A stretch of 64,000 bases of DNA, taken from positions 4,825,001-4,889,000 of the forward strand of contig JAINUG010000005.1 of NCBI GenBank assembly GCA_029706075.1, written 5' to 3'. This stretch comes from Aldrovandia affinis (lineage: Eukaryota; Chordata; Actinopteri; Notacanthiformes; Halosauridae). Positions 26,130 through 38,519 of the stretch are shown in pieces. The notes under the pieces are model-generated. The model was given only the letters and a program-made list of their open reading frames with translations, made no database searches and was not told the origin of the DNA. The number at the start of each line of letters is the position of its first letter. Within the stretch, counting starts at the first letter, position 1. The position numbers and the translations under genes were made by a program.

Positions 26130-26470
26130 TATACTGTATCTGTTATGAGGCGGTACAATTGATTGCTGGCTCTATCACAAGCTTATGTAAGCCTTTGAGC
26201 AAGGACTATATAGGGTTGCACTGCCCTCTTGTGGTATTATGATTTTCGTCATTTACAAAACATTTATTTTCTCAGAGGACAAACCTTTTTCAGGGCAGAA
26301 TTCTGTACAGTGTTTACATTTTATAACATTGTGTAACAGCTAGTATCATACAGTTTAGTAATCAATATTCACCTGGAATTTATTGTAGTAAATTATATTA
26401 TGTTGCTTATAACAGATATGTGGAATTTTAACCTATTACTCTCGGGTTGAATTTTCCCCCTTAGTTGAAA
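24201..26470. other. Intergenic, no gene seen
   Basis: AT-rich sequence without recognisable exon or RNA. A (TG)n microsatellite lies at 26080-26131. Confidence 0.5.
26080..26131. repeat. (TG)n microsatellite
   Basis: About 50 bases of TG/TATG repeats. Confidence 0.95.
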
Positions 26471-26484
26471 TTTGTGTGGTTGTG

Positions 26485-26565
26485 CATTTACATTTGACAT
26501 TTTAAACATTTAGCAGACACTTTTATCCAGAGCGACTTACAAGATGTGCATTTAACAATCGTTAT
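26485..26565 (-). mobile_element. L2-like LINE or SINE 3' tail fragment
   Basis: Contains TTTAGCAGACACTTTTATCC followed by AGAGCGACTTACAAGATG, the same conserved tail as at 5090, 5224 and 7375. Only the tail is recognisable, so it could come from either the LINE or its SINE partner. Confidence 0.7.
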
Positions 26566-29500
26566 GCAGTTATACAGTTCGTTATACAGTTGTGCACTTT
26601 AATGTGGTTGAGTACAGCCTACACATATTGTGTAGCTGCTTTGGGTTCATATAAATATATTTCTGGTGGTAGGGATTAATATTATTTTAATCTGCAATCC
26701 CTGAAATAGAGCTGTATTTGCTCCAGTGATTGGACGGGAAATGTCTCCTTAATTCAAAATGGATCATGCACGGAATTCTCCTGACTCACTTTGTACAAAT
26801 GTAGTTGAGGAACAAGGCTGCACATTAACCGCAGCGGTGGAATAATTCCTCCTGTAGTGGATTGCATTAATGCCAGTGATTCCTCAGATCATTCCTCAGT
26901 CTCACATCGGTAACACATACCTTCTCTCACCATTTCATTCGCTCATCCATCATCATCACTCAGCAGTCATCCACACCCAATATGCCACATAGTTAATATG
27001 CCACATTTCCCTTTGTCGTAGGTAATTATAATTCAAGCGTATTATAATCCGATTGCACCATTCATTCTCAGTCATTCTAACAATGTTGCATGATGATGCC
27101 TTTGCGTATGCAATCATACATGCAAATTCATAACTGCTATGATACGTACTAATAAATAAACGCGCCCAAGTTTCAAGATGTGCCTGAGTTTCAGTTGTGC
27201 AGCTGTTCAATATTAGCTGATTTCCATTAGCTCATATAATACAGTCCAGTTTGGCTTATGTACTGTTGTAATAATAAGAGATTTGCATTCCATTTTTTCA
27301 GACTGGGAAATGAGTCTGAACATTTTTTTGAGTTTATGGAGTGGACTTGACCTAATCCATATTGTTTTTGATTTAGGAATGTTGGAGTTTGGTTGCCTGG
27401 ATGAGAGAGCAAGTTCTCGTCCCTTACAATCACTGTATCGGGACAAGTGCAGTAGAGCAGGGTCCAAGGCTCAAAAACGTGATCGATATCAGAACTGTGG
27501 CCCATCACATGTTCAGTTGCTATTCCTATAGAAGCCATGCTTTGCTTCATTAGGAACCCTGTGTCACTGTAGGGGTCATGTACACGTTTCTCCCTCCTGT
27601 GAGAGGATTAGTTCTCTGTTCTTCTGGGCAGCGGTGTAGCTGGAATGGAGACACGCTCCTGCTTCCCCCTGCTCCGGGAGACAGGAATAAGTATATCAGA
27701 GTCGTGCTGCCAACTTCACGCTTCCTGTTGCTGACAGGCGGAGCGGCTGCGGCTTCTTAGAGTGGCTCACTTTATCTGTGCCAGTGCACACGCAGCGCCC
27801 AGCACAGGAAAGACCGCTATCGCCCCCAGGAAAAGGCACGCCAACAAACAGCGCAACAGACACACAACTGGACTGCATCTCTCTTTATTGATGGACAATA
27901 CCTTTAGATTGATAGTGTAAGGGGAGGGGGTGAAACAAGTGCTTTTTCCCCTTCTCTGTACTTGTAATTCACCCTGGAGAAAAAGACTAAACCTGCGGTG
28001 TCCTTTTTTTTTTGCCTGTATTTATGTTTTTTGTAATAGATTGCATGGATTGAAATCTACCGTGATGCAACCAGAAGATCTTGTGCGCCAACACATGCAG
28101 TTTTACTATGTGGTAAGTAGTCTGGGAAAAAATAATTCTGCAAATGATTCCATACTTCTGATGGCTTCTGATACCAATACTTGCTCTATACTCTATACTA
28201 TATAGATTTGTCTTTAGGACACTGTTTAGGAGCCACATAATGCTGTCGTATCAGAATTGCCTAGTGCAGGGAGTCTGGCTCTTGCCCTACTGCCTGATGT
28301 ATATTCTTCATTGTGGTACTTGCTCCCTCAATCTTCTCATCTACTCAGTGGCATTTTATTGTGTTAAACAAACAATATTATACGGCAATTGGTTAGCTTT
28401 GGACAAACTATGATTCAATGTAACAAGGGGCTTGAAGATCAAGTGACGTTTACCACCTTTGGCTCCACGGTCACCTGCTGTACAGAGTTCTGCACAATTA
28501 CGTTTAAGGATGAGTCAGTCAATAACTATGTATGCTCTGCAACCATTTATCAGTTTGTAATGTGGATAAAAGTATATGTATTGTCCCTGATGACTGGGTT
28601 GTGCATTCTCATGAGTTATTGTATTTTATCTGTACTGTTACAGAAAATTATTTAATTGTATGATTTAAAGGACACAATATTGTTGCGTGTACATTATAAA
28701 GTTGAAATATTCATTGTTTTTTACCTCCTAGCATTGTTTTTCTTAGAAGCTATTTTCCTCACCTTATATTGGTACAGATGGAAACAGATTACCATTTTAA
28801 ATTAAATGGTGGATGGATTTATAGTGTGGAGTTATAGAGTTATTATATGGTGGATGGGTAGATAGTATACATTACTCATTTATACTCCTGTAGTTCCAGT
28901 AGACGCTTGTCCAATGTAGACTTGTCTTGCACTGCAGGCTGATATTTGATCATTGGATGTAACCCTCTAGGTCTGAGCCCATTGCCAAATGTATTGGATC
29001 AAGAATTATATAATGAATACAATATGGTATGCAGAAGTGTGGAAGGGCTTTCTACTGATTTATATTGCTGTCAGCATTAGTAACATTTTCATCAACTGTA
29101 TGAAACTTATTACATGCAGGTGCAAGAATCCAGGTTTCCTTCCATCTGCAAAGCTGGAATCAGGGTGCAATCAGATGATTAGTTTTAGTTTTAGTATAAA
29201 AATATATCTAAACATATAATAATCCATGCTTTTAGCTCAGTTTTTCCATGAGACAGCTGTTGTCAAGCTCTCCATTTAAAAGCAGAATATTACCTCCTGA
29301 GTGGTCAGTAAAGCTCAGTACTCATGAGTTAACAGTTTAAATTTCAACTAAATTGTTGTAAACTTGGCCCAATCCTGTGTAGAATAATTTGTTTGGGCCA
29401 CTGAGCGTCTCTTGACTAGGTTGCCATTCAATTCATAATTAGTCCTCTGCTAGCTGCATCTTCTGTGACTTTGATTGTACAGTGTATTGTGTATTACTTT

Positions 29501-30676
29501 TACAATAAGCAATAAACTGTACAATCAAGGAAATAGGGAATAAGGACTGATCTTATTGTACAGTTACAAGTCTGTACTTATTTTCACAGTTTATTGTTTA
29601 CTACATTACTCATTATAACATAGTGCCTTAAACAATTGAATTGTCATAGAGTGCTTTTGAAAGAACAACAAATAAGTGCTTCAGGAAATTTAGTGTTATT
29701 GCATTAGCATTATTTCAGTATAATTACATTATTGAAAAGATAGTTCCCAAGATATAGTTACAAATAAGAGCATGTGATGAATGATACAGGCATGATTAGA
29801 GAGTGATAGAATAATATAGCAGCAACAGACAAAATAGTAACAGATTGAAACTAGATAACTAAGCAATTACATTATGGGAAAGGAGGAAATGATAAAATGA
29901 TACATAACAAGCACAATACAAACAGGATGAAAAAGTGACCGAACTGTAAAAATCTGTTCATGACAGTATATGTTTGCAATTATGGAATACAAATGATGAG
30001 ATGATTCACAAACGGGTAATAGTAATGTAAAAAGAGCAGAGATGATATAATGCTACATTTAAAAAACAACTTAAACAAATAAATAAGCTTGTCACAGGAG
30101 GACAAGTCTTATGGAATATCATTCTTATGTCACATAAGAAACAGAGAAACAGACCCAGAAGGGGTATCCACCATCACCCTCTAACCAGGCTGTTCATTCA
30201 TGGTCTAGACCCCAGCAATGATGTGGTCTAGACCTTGACCAAGTGCGTTAAATCTCAGATGGAGGAGAATCTTCCTCAACTATATATTACTCAAAAGTGT
30301 TTGTGTAAACCTGGAGCAGAAAACAGTACCAGAAGGATTGAAGCACATCAGGGGTACTAAATAAGTAGTAGGCCTAAATATGTTTTATCTAAAACTGAAC
30401 TAAAACACCAGGGATTCTGTCTGTCCATAGACAATGAATAGCAATCCCAACTGACCCTTAAATTATCATTTCTTAAAATGCCCAGCAAGTTCATTTCGCA
30501 ACTGGTGGACAGTTCTTCCATGACTTTGGCCCATACAAACCCATCAGTGCAGGAAGGAACAGAGAAATAAGACATTGAATAGAGACATTCTCCTGTTGAT
30601 ACAGACTTTGATCTGGTTAATTTATACCACATATACAGTACATATATGATCTGATATGTGCATGAAGATTAGGGGC

Positions 30677-30704
30677 TGTGTGTGTGTGTGTGTGTGTGTG
30701 TGTG
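30677..30704. repeat. (GT)n microsatellite
   Basis: About 14 GT units. Confidence 0.95.
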
Positions 30705-31429
30705 AGTATACATATATTACATGTGGGGAGAAATGTTAAGCACTAAAAGTATTATAGTCTTTCCTCGTTGCTGAACTGTAGTTTATTGAGATGAAAATAA
30801 ATGTGTATATGGAGAAGTAAAAGTAAACTGCACACCTGAGAAAACCCATGAATATTATTTTTATATTCATGCACTGGTGCACTGATGTAGTCATCTCCAG
30901 AATTCACTAAGATTAAATAAAATGAATTTGAACGCCTTCATTTAAATATATTCCACCCCATATAGGCAGAGATTAATCACAGACCACTGACCACAAAGGC
31001 ATACTGACTTTACAGTCAAAATCAAATAAAGCTACTGTATTGCTTTGAAAATAAAAATGCTCTTTTATTGTTGAACAAGCAACAGAACAAGCAAACAAAC
31101 AAGCAAATGCTGGCTGTGTCTAAATGTTAACATATGGTACACAACGGGTTAAGGGTACTGGGTGCTGTGAACAGTCCAAATCTTTTGTAAGACCCGTGTG
31201 TAGACTACAAACAGGCAACTTCAAAGCTGACCACCAGCTTCCTATTTCCCCTTAATTCCCACGGCAAGAATTACAACAGGCCCCAAAATGGGTCCTTTCA
31301 TTGCTTTTTTCACAAGATGGATGAATGAGGGCGAAAAAGGGGTGACATTGTGGTCACTTCCGTTACCTTTCAAACTTCCTGGCTTATGCCTTGGATCAGC
31401 CTTCTGAGTGGTCAGTAAAGCTCAGTATA

Positions 31430-31465
31430 TGCTATACTATGATCAGCATTAATCATAGTATAGCA
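31430..31465. repeat. Perfect 14-bp hairpin
   Basis: TGCTATACTATGAT at 31430-31443 and its exact inverse ATCATAGTATAGCA at 31452-31465 flank an 8-base loop. No T-run or gene context indicates a terminator, so it may be the relic of a small palindromic element. Confidence 0.7.
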
Positions 31466-32809
31466 TGGTGATGCATGCGATATGGAATGCCCCCGTAACA
31501 ATGATTTTAATTGAACTTAATACAATTTCATAGCAAAGGATTTTATTTTGTTCCCATTTCCCCTCCTTTCTTTGAAAGACAGCTTATTTGAATGTGAATA
31601 AAGCCGAATGAGGTCAGATGTTCACCAATCTTAATGATGGGATCAGCTTACGCTGTCCTTCGGTTTGTAATAAGATTCGGTTTGTAATTCTTGATTGACT
31701 GAAACTTTATTACCAACCTAACAGTTTCAAACAGCATAAAGTAAATGTTAATGTTAGGACACATGTAACTTTTATAACACAGCATTATTTTTGCTTTAGC
31801 TAGAGTCCCAACCAATAAACTTGGATTCCCTGCAAGAGTACACGTATGCATGCTGTTGAGACTTCCTCTGCTTCCAATAGTCTGAAATATCGTATTAATA
31901 TTCATATGATTAACACGAGCAATAGTATTGCTCCTTGTATTGCCCCTTCCTCTGTAATTGCGTTCCTCGGATTCTCCATGCAGCGCATTTTCCGGCTTGG
32001 GCAATGTTTAAAAACTTTTTTAACAATGTTCCACGAGTTTGTCAACTTTTGGGAAATTAATATTGAATGCTAGTGCCAGAATGTGAGCATTGCAAGTTAA
32101 ATGGACTGAATTTGTAAGCAATATTTTAAGGATGTAAAAATGTAAATGTAAAAATGTAAAATGATATCATGGTATGCTTTAACTTGCATTGTCAGACACA
32201 AATGTACTCACATTATTGAAATCTACTTCAAAGTCCTCTAAACAGTTTTGATGCCTCCTAACACTGAGGCGTAATTCACAGCAGTTAGGTACAATGTGTT
32301 AGCAAGGATGACTTTCAAATCAGTGATGTGTGAATCTATGATACAAATAAACAAATAAAATATGTAAAACATAAACACCCATCTGTTGATATATCGGTGA
32401 CCACAGAAGATTTTATGCAAATCAGCAGTCTGTTGAAGCTTTCTAGCTGATGGAACTGCCCCACCTTTTATTATGCACTTAAAACTGTTCAAATCGGCTC
32501 TGGCTGGGAGTTCAATGCCAGCGGGGGCAGAAATTGGTTGTCCGCCCCAGGGAGGGGGGAGGGAAGCCGACAGGAAGTTCACTGCGTACAGGAGTGGCTC
32601 TGTAGTACCAGAGTTACGGTTGACAGCCTGGTGAGTGCCTTCTCTCCAATACGATACTTCACCTTTGTCACTGCTGGTCACAGGGCTACGGCACGAACTC
32701 ACAATAAGAGGGGGGGATTGACATGAAAAATACATGGTGTAACAAATTGATTGAAAATGGGATAAAATCAGAAGAAAAAAAAATATTTTTTAAAACATGC
32801 ACATCAGGG

Positions 32810-33050
32810 GCTGTGGATAGCGTAGCGGTCTAACGCACCATATTTTGGCTGGTCCCCTTTTATCCCCTTTTTCTTTAAACTTTTTCTTCAGATTTTTCCT
32901 ATTTTGGTGGCCAATTGTACCCTGCCCCTGGTGGTAGACAGCCAATCGCCACCCCCGAACGGGACTCCTGGTCAGATTGAACCCAGGCTGCAGTGGGCAA
33001 CCTGCACTTAGAACAAGTGCCTTTAACAGTTGTGGCACCTGTGGGGTTAT
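32810..33050 (-). mobile_element. Family S SINE, diverged copy
   Basis: Shares the block CTATTTTGGTGGCCAATTGT (about 32898-32917) with the copy at 6862, and has a decayed B box (read on minus as GGGTTCAATCTG) near 32975. A separate plus-strand head-like segment, TAGCGTAGCGGTCTAACGC, lies at 32819-32837, suggesting two copies meeting head to tail. Confidence 0.6.
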
Positions 33051-33199
33051 CCCCTATTTGAAATATAAGAGTATAGAACACATCTGTCAAATCTTTAATG
33101 ACACCCAGCCAGTGCTCCTTTCCCCTACTAAGGGACCTTAGCTGATGTTTTGTTGTTTGTAGAATAAATTGCATTACTGTACTGATTTAGTGCCTATAG

Positions 33200-33406
33200 C
33201 AGGGGTATTCAAATCCAGGCCTCGAAGTCTGCAGTGTCTGCAGGTATTTGCTCCAACCATGCACTGCACCACCAAATCACACTAATTAGCTTGCTTACTG
33301 GACCAAGGAGGTAAACTAATTATTCTAAATCAGGTGGTGTAGTGCGTGGTTGGAGCAAATACCTGCAGACACTGCGGACCTCGAGGCCTGGGTTTGAATA
33401 CCCCCG
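33200..33406. mobile_element. hAT-type MITE, 207 bp, with 8-bp TSD
   Basis: The left end CAGGGGTATTCAAATCCAGG and the right end (inverse CGGGGGTATTCAAACCCAGG) start long inverted arms that run on through TGCAGGTATTTGCTCCAACC, so most of the element can fold back. The 8-bp direct repeat GCCTATAG flanks it at 33192-33199 and 33407-33414. Duplication length and CAGGGG termini indicate hAT. It is non-coding and non-autonomous. Confidence 0.93.
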
Positions 33407-33414
33407 GCCTATAG

Positions 33415-36084
33415 AGACACCGTGAGGGTATAAAAACGATTTATATAAAAGTTTAAACCCCTGTGGGTCACATGGTGGTATCATACTGGTGGCTCTAGCT
33501 ATGACCTAAGCACAACCATATTACCAATATTCAAATGATAATAGTCAGCTACCTGCTGGGTATGCACTCACATTAAAATTTTTACACAAGTTTCATGACC
33601 ATATTAAATATTTTACACATTCAATATAAGCATTTCAGCTGTTTAAGTTTAATACATTTTAGTCAAGAATTATTGTTTTTTCTCCAGTGCATTCCTGCAC
33701 CATGACTTGACAGTAATATAAGCATGGCATTGACATTTTGGAGGAAAATGCCATTAGCAGCAAGTGTATTAAATGTAGTGTATTTAAAAGTCTGACTCCA
33801 TTCTTCGTGATATACACGCAAAGGGTTTATATTGTTAGAGAACACATTTCAAAGTGTATAAATAACTGGTCTGCAGTTTTTCACGAAAACACATTTAGGC
33901 TTTTCATGCCCTATCCAGGCCATGCAGGTCTGTCAGACATAGACTGGTGGTTACAGATATGTCCAAATCAATAAAGAATGTTCACAATACATATTGCAGG
34001 AAATTATATCAGTAGCACAGTTCCTTTCATTCGTTTCCTCAGATTCTAATTTGGGACCTTAGCCTTTAGTTTGGCAAGCTTATTGTAAGTGCTACGTATA
34101 TGGACATAAAGTGCTACAAATTGAACTCTGAAGCAGACCAATCCAGATCAGTACTCTGATTAGTTCCTTAAGCTGGGGACCTTGCTTTTTAGCTGTTTAG
34201 CTTAGCCTCTTAATTGTGTCTTGTTGTGCCAGGAAGATGGTGTGTGTTGCATTTAAAATCCTGCAGTAGACCCCCATTACCAAATGTTACATTTAGCGCT
34301 GGATCATGGTTAAACCTATCCCAGCATGATAGCAGGTGGAAAGTATACCACATAGTGATGAGAGGTATGATCCATGTTGACTTGCACAAATGGACCGGCT
34401 GTAGGTGTGATTGTATGGGCTGCATTACAGTACAGATGGAGATTGCAGTTGGTTTATTGGTGGCTATTCACAATATTCCAGGCCTTTCACCGTTCACAGT
34501 ATTCTTAGTGTGTAAACTGTCCCAAGCTTCTTACTTTCTAAACTTGGATTCTATGTAATCAGCTCATTCCAAATATTTTGTGAGATGATAAATACAGCTT
34601 TGAAAATTTGCATGAAAATAACCAGAGAGGATTGGACATGTAAGTTGAAATTCATTGCATGCTTTGCTTGTGCAGATATAGCTATAGCTTTGTGTTTTTT
34701 GCTCTAGCAGTGCGAGGAGTTTTCCATAAACTCAATGAGTATGCTCAAACTATTTCCAAGAACTGTATATTTGTTAACATATACATTTAAATGTGTTAAC
34801 ATACATCACACAAAACACCCAAATATTTGTAATTAGTACTCATGGAAAGCTCCAACTGTGCAAAATGTGGGGGTTCTAGCACTTTGTTTTGGTACATTAT
34901 GTCTCATTACGGCTTATTCCTATACTGTATGAAGCAGAAATAAATTTTAATGAGCATCACATATTTTTTTCTTTACATTATATTCTCATCATTTTGCCCA
35001 GTAGTCTTGGAAAGTTTAAACTGTACATAATGTGAGGGTTCTAGCTCTTCACTTAGGTAAATTAAACCTTGTTAATTACTTTTCTTGTGAAGTGTGAACT
35101 TCCTGTTTAAGGGACCATGGAATAGAAAACAAGAGAATATAAACAAGATGTTTTTCCCCAAACAGCTTGTTCTGGTCAGAAGTTGAACCTTTGTTTTTCA
35201 TTCTTGTTTCTTGTTTTCTGGCCACTACCTACCACAGCTCCTAACTCATGAACATAAAATGAATGAATAGTTAACACTATTTAGCATGTATCTCACCGTG
35301 TCTATTTTTTTATGTAGCGCTTTTTAGCTAACTTAACTATGGAGTAAACATAATAAAATAAAATAAAACATACATAAAACCTCAAATTTAAGACACTCAG
35401 TGAGTGAATATCAGATCACATCTAGTTGGAAAACAACCTGCAGGCAGTTAACTAACATTGTATAAATCATTGTAATGGATAGTGAAGCTACCTCTTGCAC
35501 TAAAGTGGGTCCCAAATGTGTGTTATGTTACATTTTTATACCCCCCTCCCCCATGAGCTCCTGTCAAAACCTTGTCATTTTGTTTGTACTTTTTAACCCA
35601 ATCTTTTCTTTATTCTCCCATCAGAATTCCCAGCTGTATGTCCGTCCCATCACTGTGAGCTCAGGGAGGTGCAGACAAACATGGGAATCCTACAAAACAC
35701 ACATAGCCAGCCACTGCCTCTTAGCACTCTGAATCTATCATTGTGTCAGATGACTGCACATCTTATGCAACTATGGAAATGTAGACGTTTGCTCATATTC
35801 ATAATACATTTTGTATAAATCAGTGAGGGTTGTGATAGTTTTGGCAGGGAGAAAGACAGAGAGGGAGAAATAAATAAAAAACCTAGAAGTTTAGAAATCA
35901 GCCAACGCTCCTCATTAGAAAGACTCAAATATGCAACCTAATGTGTGTGGGGCCTACACATAATTTGCTCAGACTGGTTAGAATGATAATTCTGTTGAGC
36001 TTATCAAGTCATAAATATCTAAAAGTCATTATTTGTCAACTGACAAATATGTATATATATATTATATGCTGCGGAACATATTTG
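33415..36084. other. Intergenic, no gene seen
   Basis: AT-rich, no supported exon, RNA or repeat recognised. Confidence 0.45.
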
Positions 36085-36775
36085 TGGTAGGTGGGAGCTT
36101 AAACATGCGCCCAAAGCTCAAGCATTTGTCCTTCGCAGTGCGTGTACATGCGCAGACCTCCTTTGAGGCTGTGGCTTTCTGCGCCTCTCAGTTCTATTCC
36201 TACACAGTGGCACTTCTTTTTTTGATGAGGTGGAAAATGCTGTCTCAGGCATTGATCCAGACTCCCATAAGTGTTTGACTGGGTTGAGATCAGGTGACTA
36301 AGACAGTAATGTTTTGCATTGTTTTCATGCTCATCTAACCATTCAATGACCATTCCTCTCCTGTAGATGGAGCATTGTCATCCTAGAAGACACCATTCTC
36401 CTCAGGATAGAAATGCTTCACCATAGGATGACGGTGATCACTCAGAATGGCCTTGTATTTATTAGTATTCACCGTGTCCTCAAAAGGGGTTGAGTGGACC
36501 TCAATCATGACAGGAAAATGCACCTCAGACCATAACAGAGCCGCCACAATCCTTCATTTTAGGGTTGTTCAATCTATTGCAGCAGGCGCCACAGTACAAA
36601 TTGTCAAGAGAAACGAGGCCTGCAGTCAGGCGGAACAACGAGGGCACTGTCGGTGGGTGGACAATGTCCTGTTTAGAAAACCGTGGCATTCTCAGTGAAT
36701 GTTTTTGTAAATGGCATTTCCTGTGTTTGGCCTTTGGGAGTTTTTGCAAGAGTGGTGTAATGAGCAATCAGTAAA
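36085..36775 (-). mobile_element. Tc1-like transposase remnant
   Basis: Minus-strand translation gives fragments of a Tc1-type transposase in several frames: KMKDCGGSVMV near 36525-36560, then a DDNAPS-like piece near 36370, then MVIEWLDEHENNAKHY and LISTQSNTYGSLDQC (36230-36353). The second catalytic Asp region and the segment after it can be followed, with stops and frame changes between. It is a different subfamily from the copies at 4240 and 54320. Terminal repeats were not found. Confidence 0.75.
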
Positions 36776-38488
36776 AGGTTGAAGGACTAGGAGATATTCT
36801 TCTATGTGGTGTCTTAGCCTCTTACTGTACCTTTATTGTACAGTTTGCCCAAAGAGGTATCACTAGACTGAAGACAATAGTAAAACCAAGAATGAGTTGA
36901 ACATTGCACATTTTAGAAGGGGGCTTACACAGTTTTTTTCTCCTGCTGCAATCGATTGTTCATTCTCTGTGAATAAACTGCTGTGGAGGTCCTTCACGAT
37001 TCTTTCCAGTCTTACAGTAAGTTCCAATATCCTGAATATTGTATCACCATTGTTATGTTTTTTATGTACAATCAATGTAGTGCTAGATGGAATGCAATTA
37101 ATTAATCATGGCATCTTAATTAAATCAACGAACCAGTGGTGGGCAATTCCAAATCTCAGTGAGTTCAGTTTTGGACCACAGGGGAATTACCGATGATCTA
37201 TCATTCAATAATTCAATATTTTTTTCTCTTCTGCACTAATTTTCTTTTATGATAACTGCTGTGCACCAATGAAAAATCTTGCATTGGCCCACTATTGGTA
37301 GGACTGGCCATAGGTAATCCTCCTCAGCCTGCAGGTAGAGGGTGGCAAACAGTAAAATCATTAGTACTTTGCAGTGTTCCTTCGGTTAGCCATGCTGAAA
37401 GGTAACAGTTCCAGTGAAGATTTGCAAGTTGGCATTAGGTACTGTTTTTTTCCCCATGAGATGTTGATCCATTTCCTTGTAGCTCCAAATCACAAGGTTC
37501 CCTGTCGACCCCATTATTTCCCTCAACAGATGTTTATAATTCAGGCTAATTTTAACAAATTTGTCTACAAGAAAGCATTGTTTGTGTAAGGAAGTCAGGT
37601 CTGCAGGAGACTGGCATCAGGGTGTGTTGATGTAAAGATTACAAAGTAATTGATGCCATTGCGCTGAAACAGAAATTAATTAATGGCTCATGGAAAATTG
37701 TGGTTTATTTGGGGATTTTTTCCCCCTCACATAGCAATTCTGAGATGGGATTTACATGGATATGTGTCTCCCTGGAGCAATGCAGATGAAGCATCACTCT
37801 CAAAGGCACAGCAGCTGTGCTGTGTCCTCCCATCTTGAATTCGCCCACAATATACCTGAGTACTCTATGTCAAGGAATCTGAGTGGTGAGATTTACACTG
37901 AAACATATTCAAATTAAGGTTTACTTCAATGCATGCTCATCATTAACAGTTAACATTTTCATGCTTGGGAGTGCAAGAGAAAAGTGATTCTCTATTGTTT
38001 GGTTTTCAAGTGGTTGCAAGGATGTGTTGAGCCTCTAAATTCTGCTACAGATACCACTTTCATTATATAGTGTAACGTGGAAATCAACTGATCATCATTC
38101 ATCTCCATTCTGTACTATGTTTTATGTGTTTGCTTGTTTTTGACTGATATTCCATAATGCAGTATTGGGGGAAGCCTAAACCTTTTTAAAGGTTTAACAC
38201 TTTGAATATTATGTTGAATTATAGCTCACATATATGAACATAGTTACATCATGTCAATTCAATGTTTACCAGTCTGTATACAAAACAAGGGTATGTCATA
38301 ACTCTGGTCTTATTGGTCTTGTATTGTATTGTATTGTATTTTTAACCACTTGTTTGTTGCAGGTAGATTAAAACACTATGGCTAATTGTTTTTTATGTTT
38401 AATTACAAGGTTATATGCCATTGGAGCCTTATACAGAATATGCATGCTGCCTTTTGGAATGTGTCAACAGCTCACCCTCCTTTAATGT

Positions 38489-38519
<31 letters not shown>

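Larger units (their letters stand above)
26566..32809. other. Intergenic, no gene seen
   Basis: AT-rich. Holds a (GT)n tract at 30677-30704, a hairpin at 31430-31465, an imperfect hairpin at 29471-29528, and a 24-base exact direct repeat (29297 and 31404). A GC-rich patch at about 27600-27860 and the minus-strand 165-codon frame at 32238-32735 have no recognisable protein similarity. Confidence 0.45.

Noticed and set aside
32238-32735. 165-codon minus-strand open frame
   Set aside because: No recognised motif, mixed composition and a hydrophobic AT-derived second half. No splice or promoter support.
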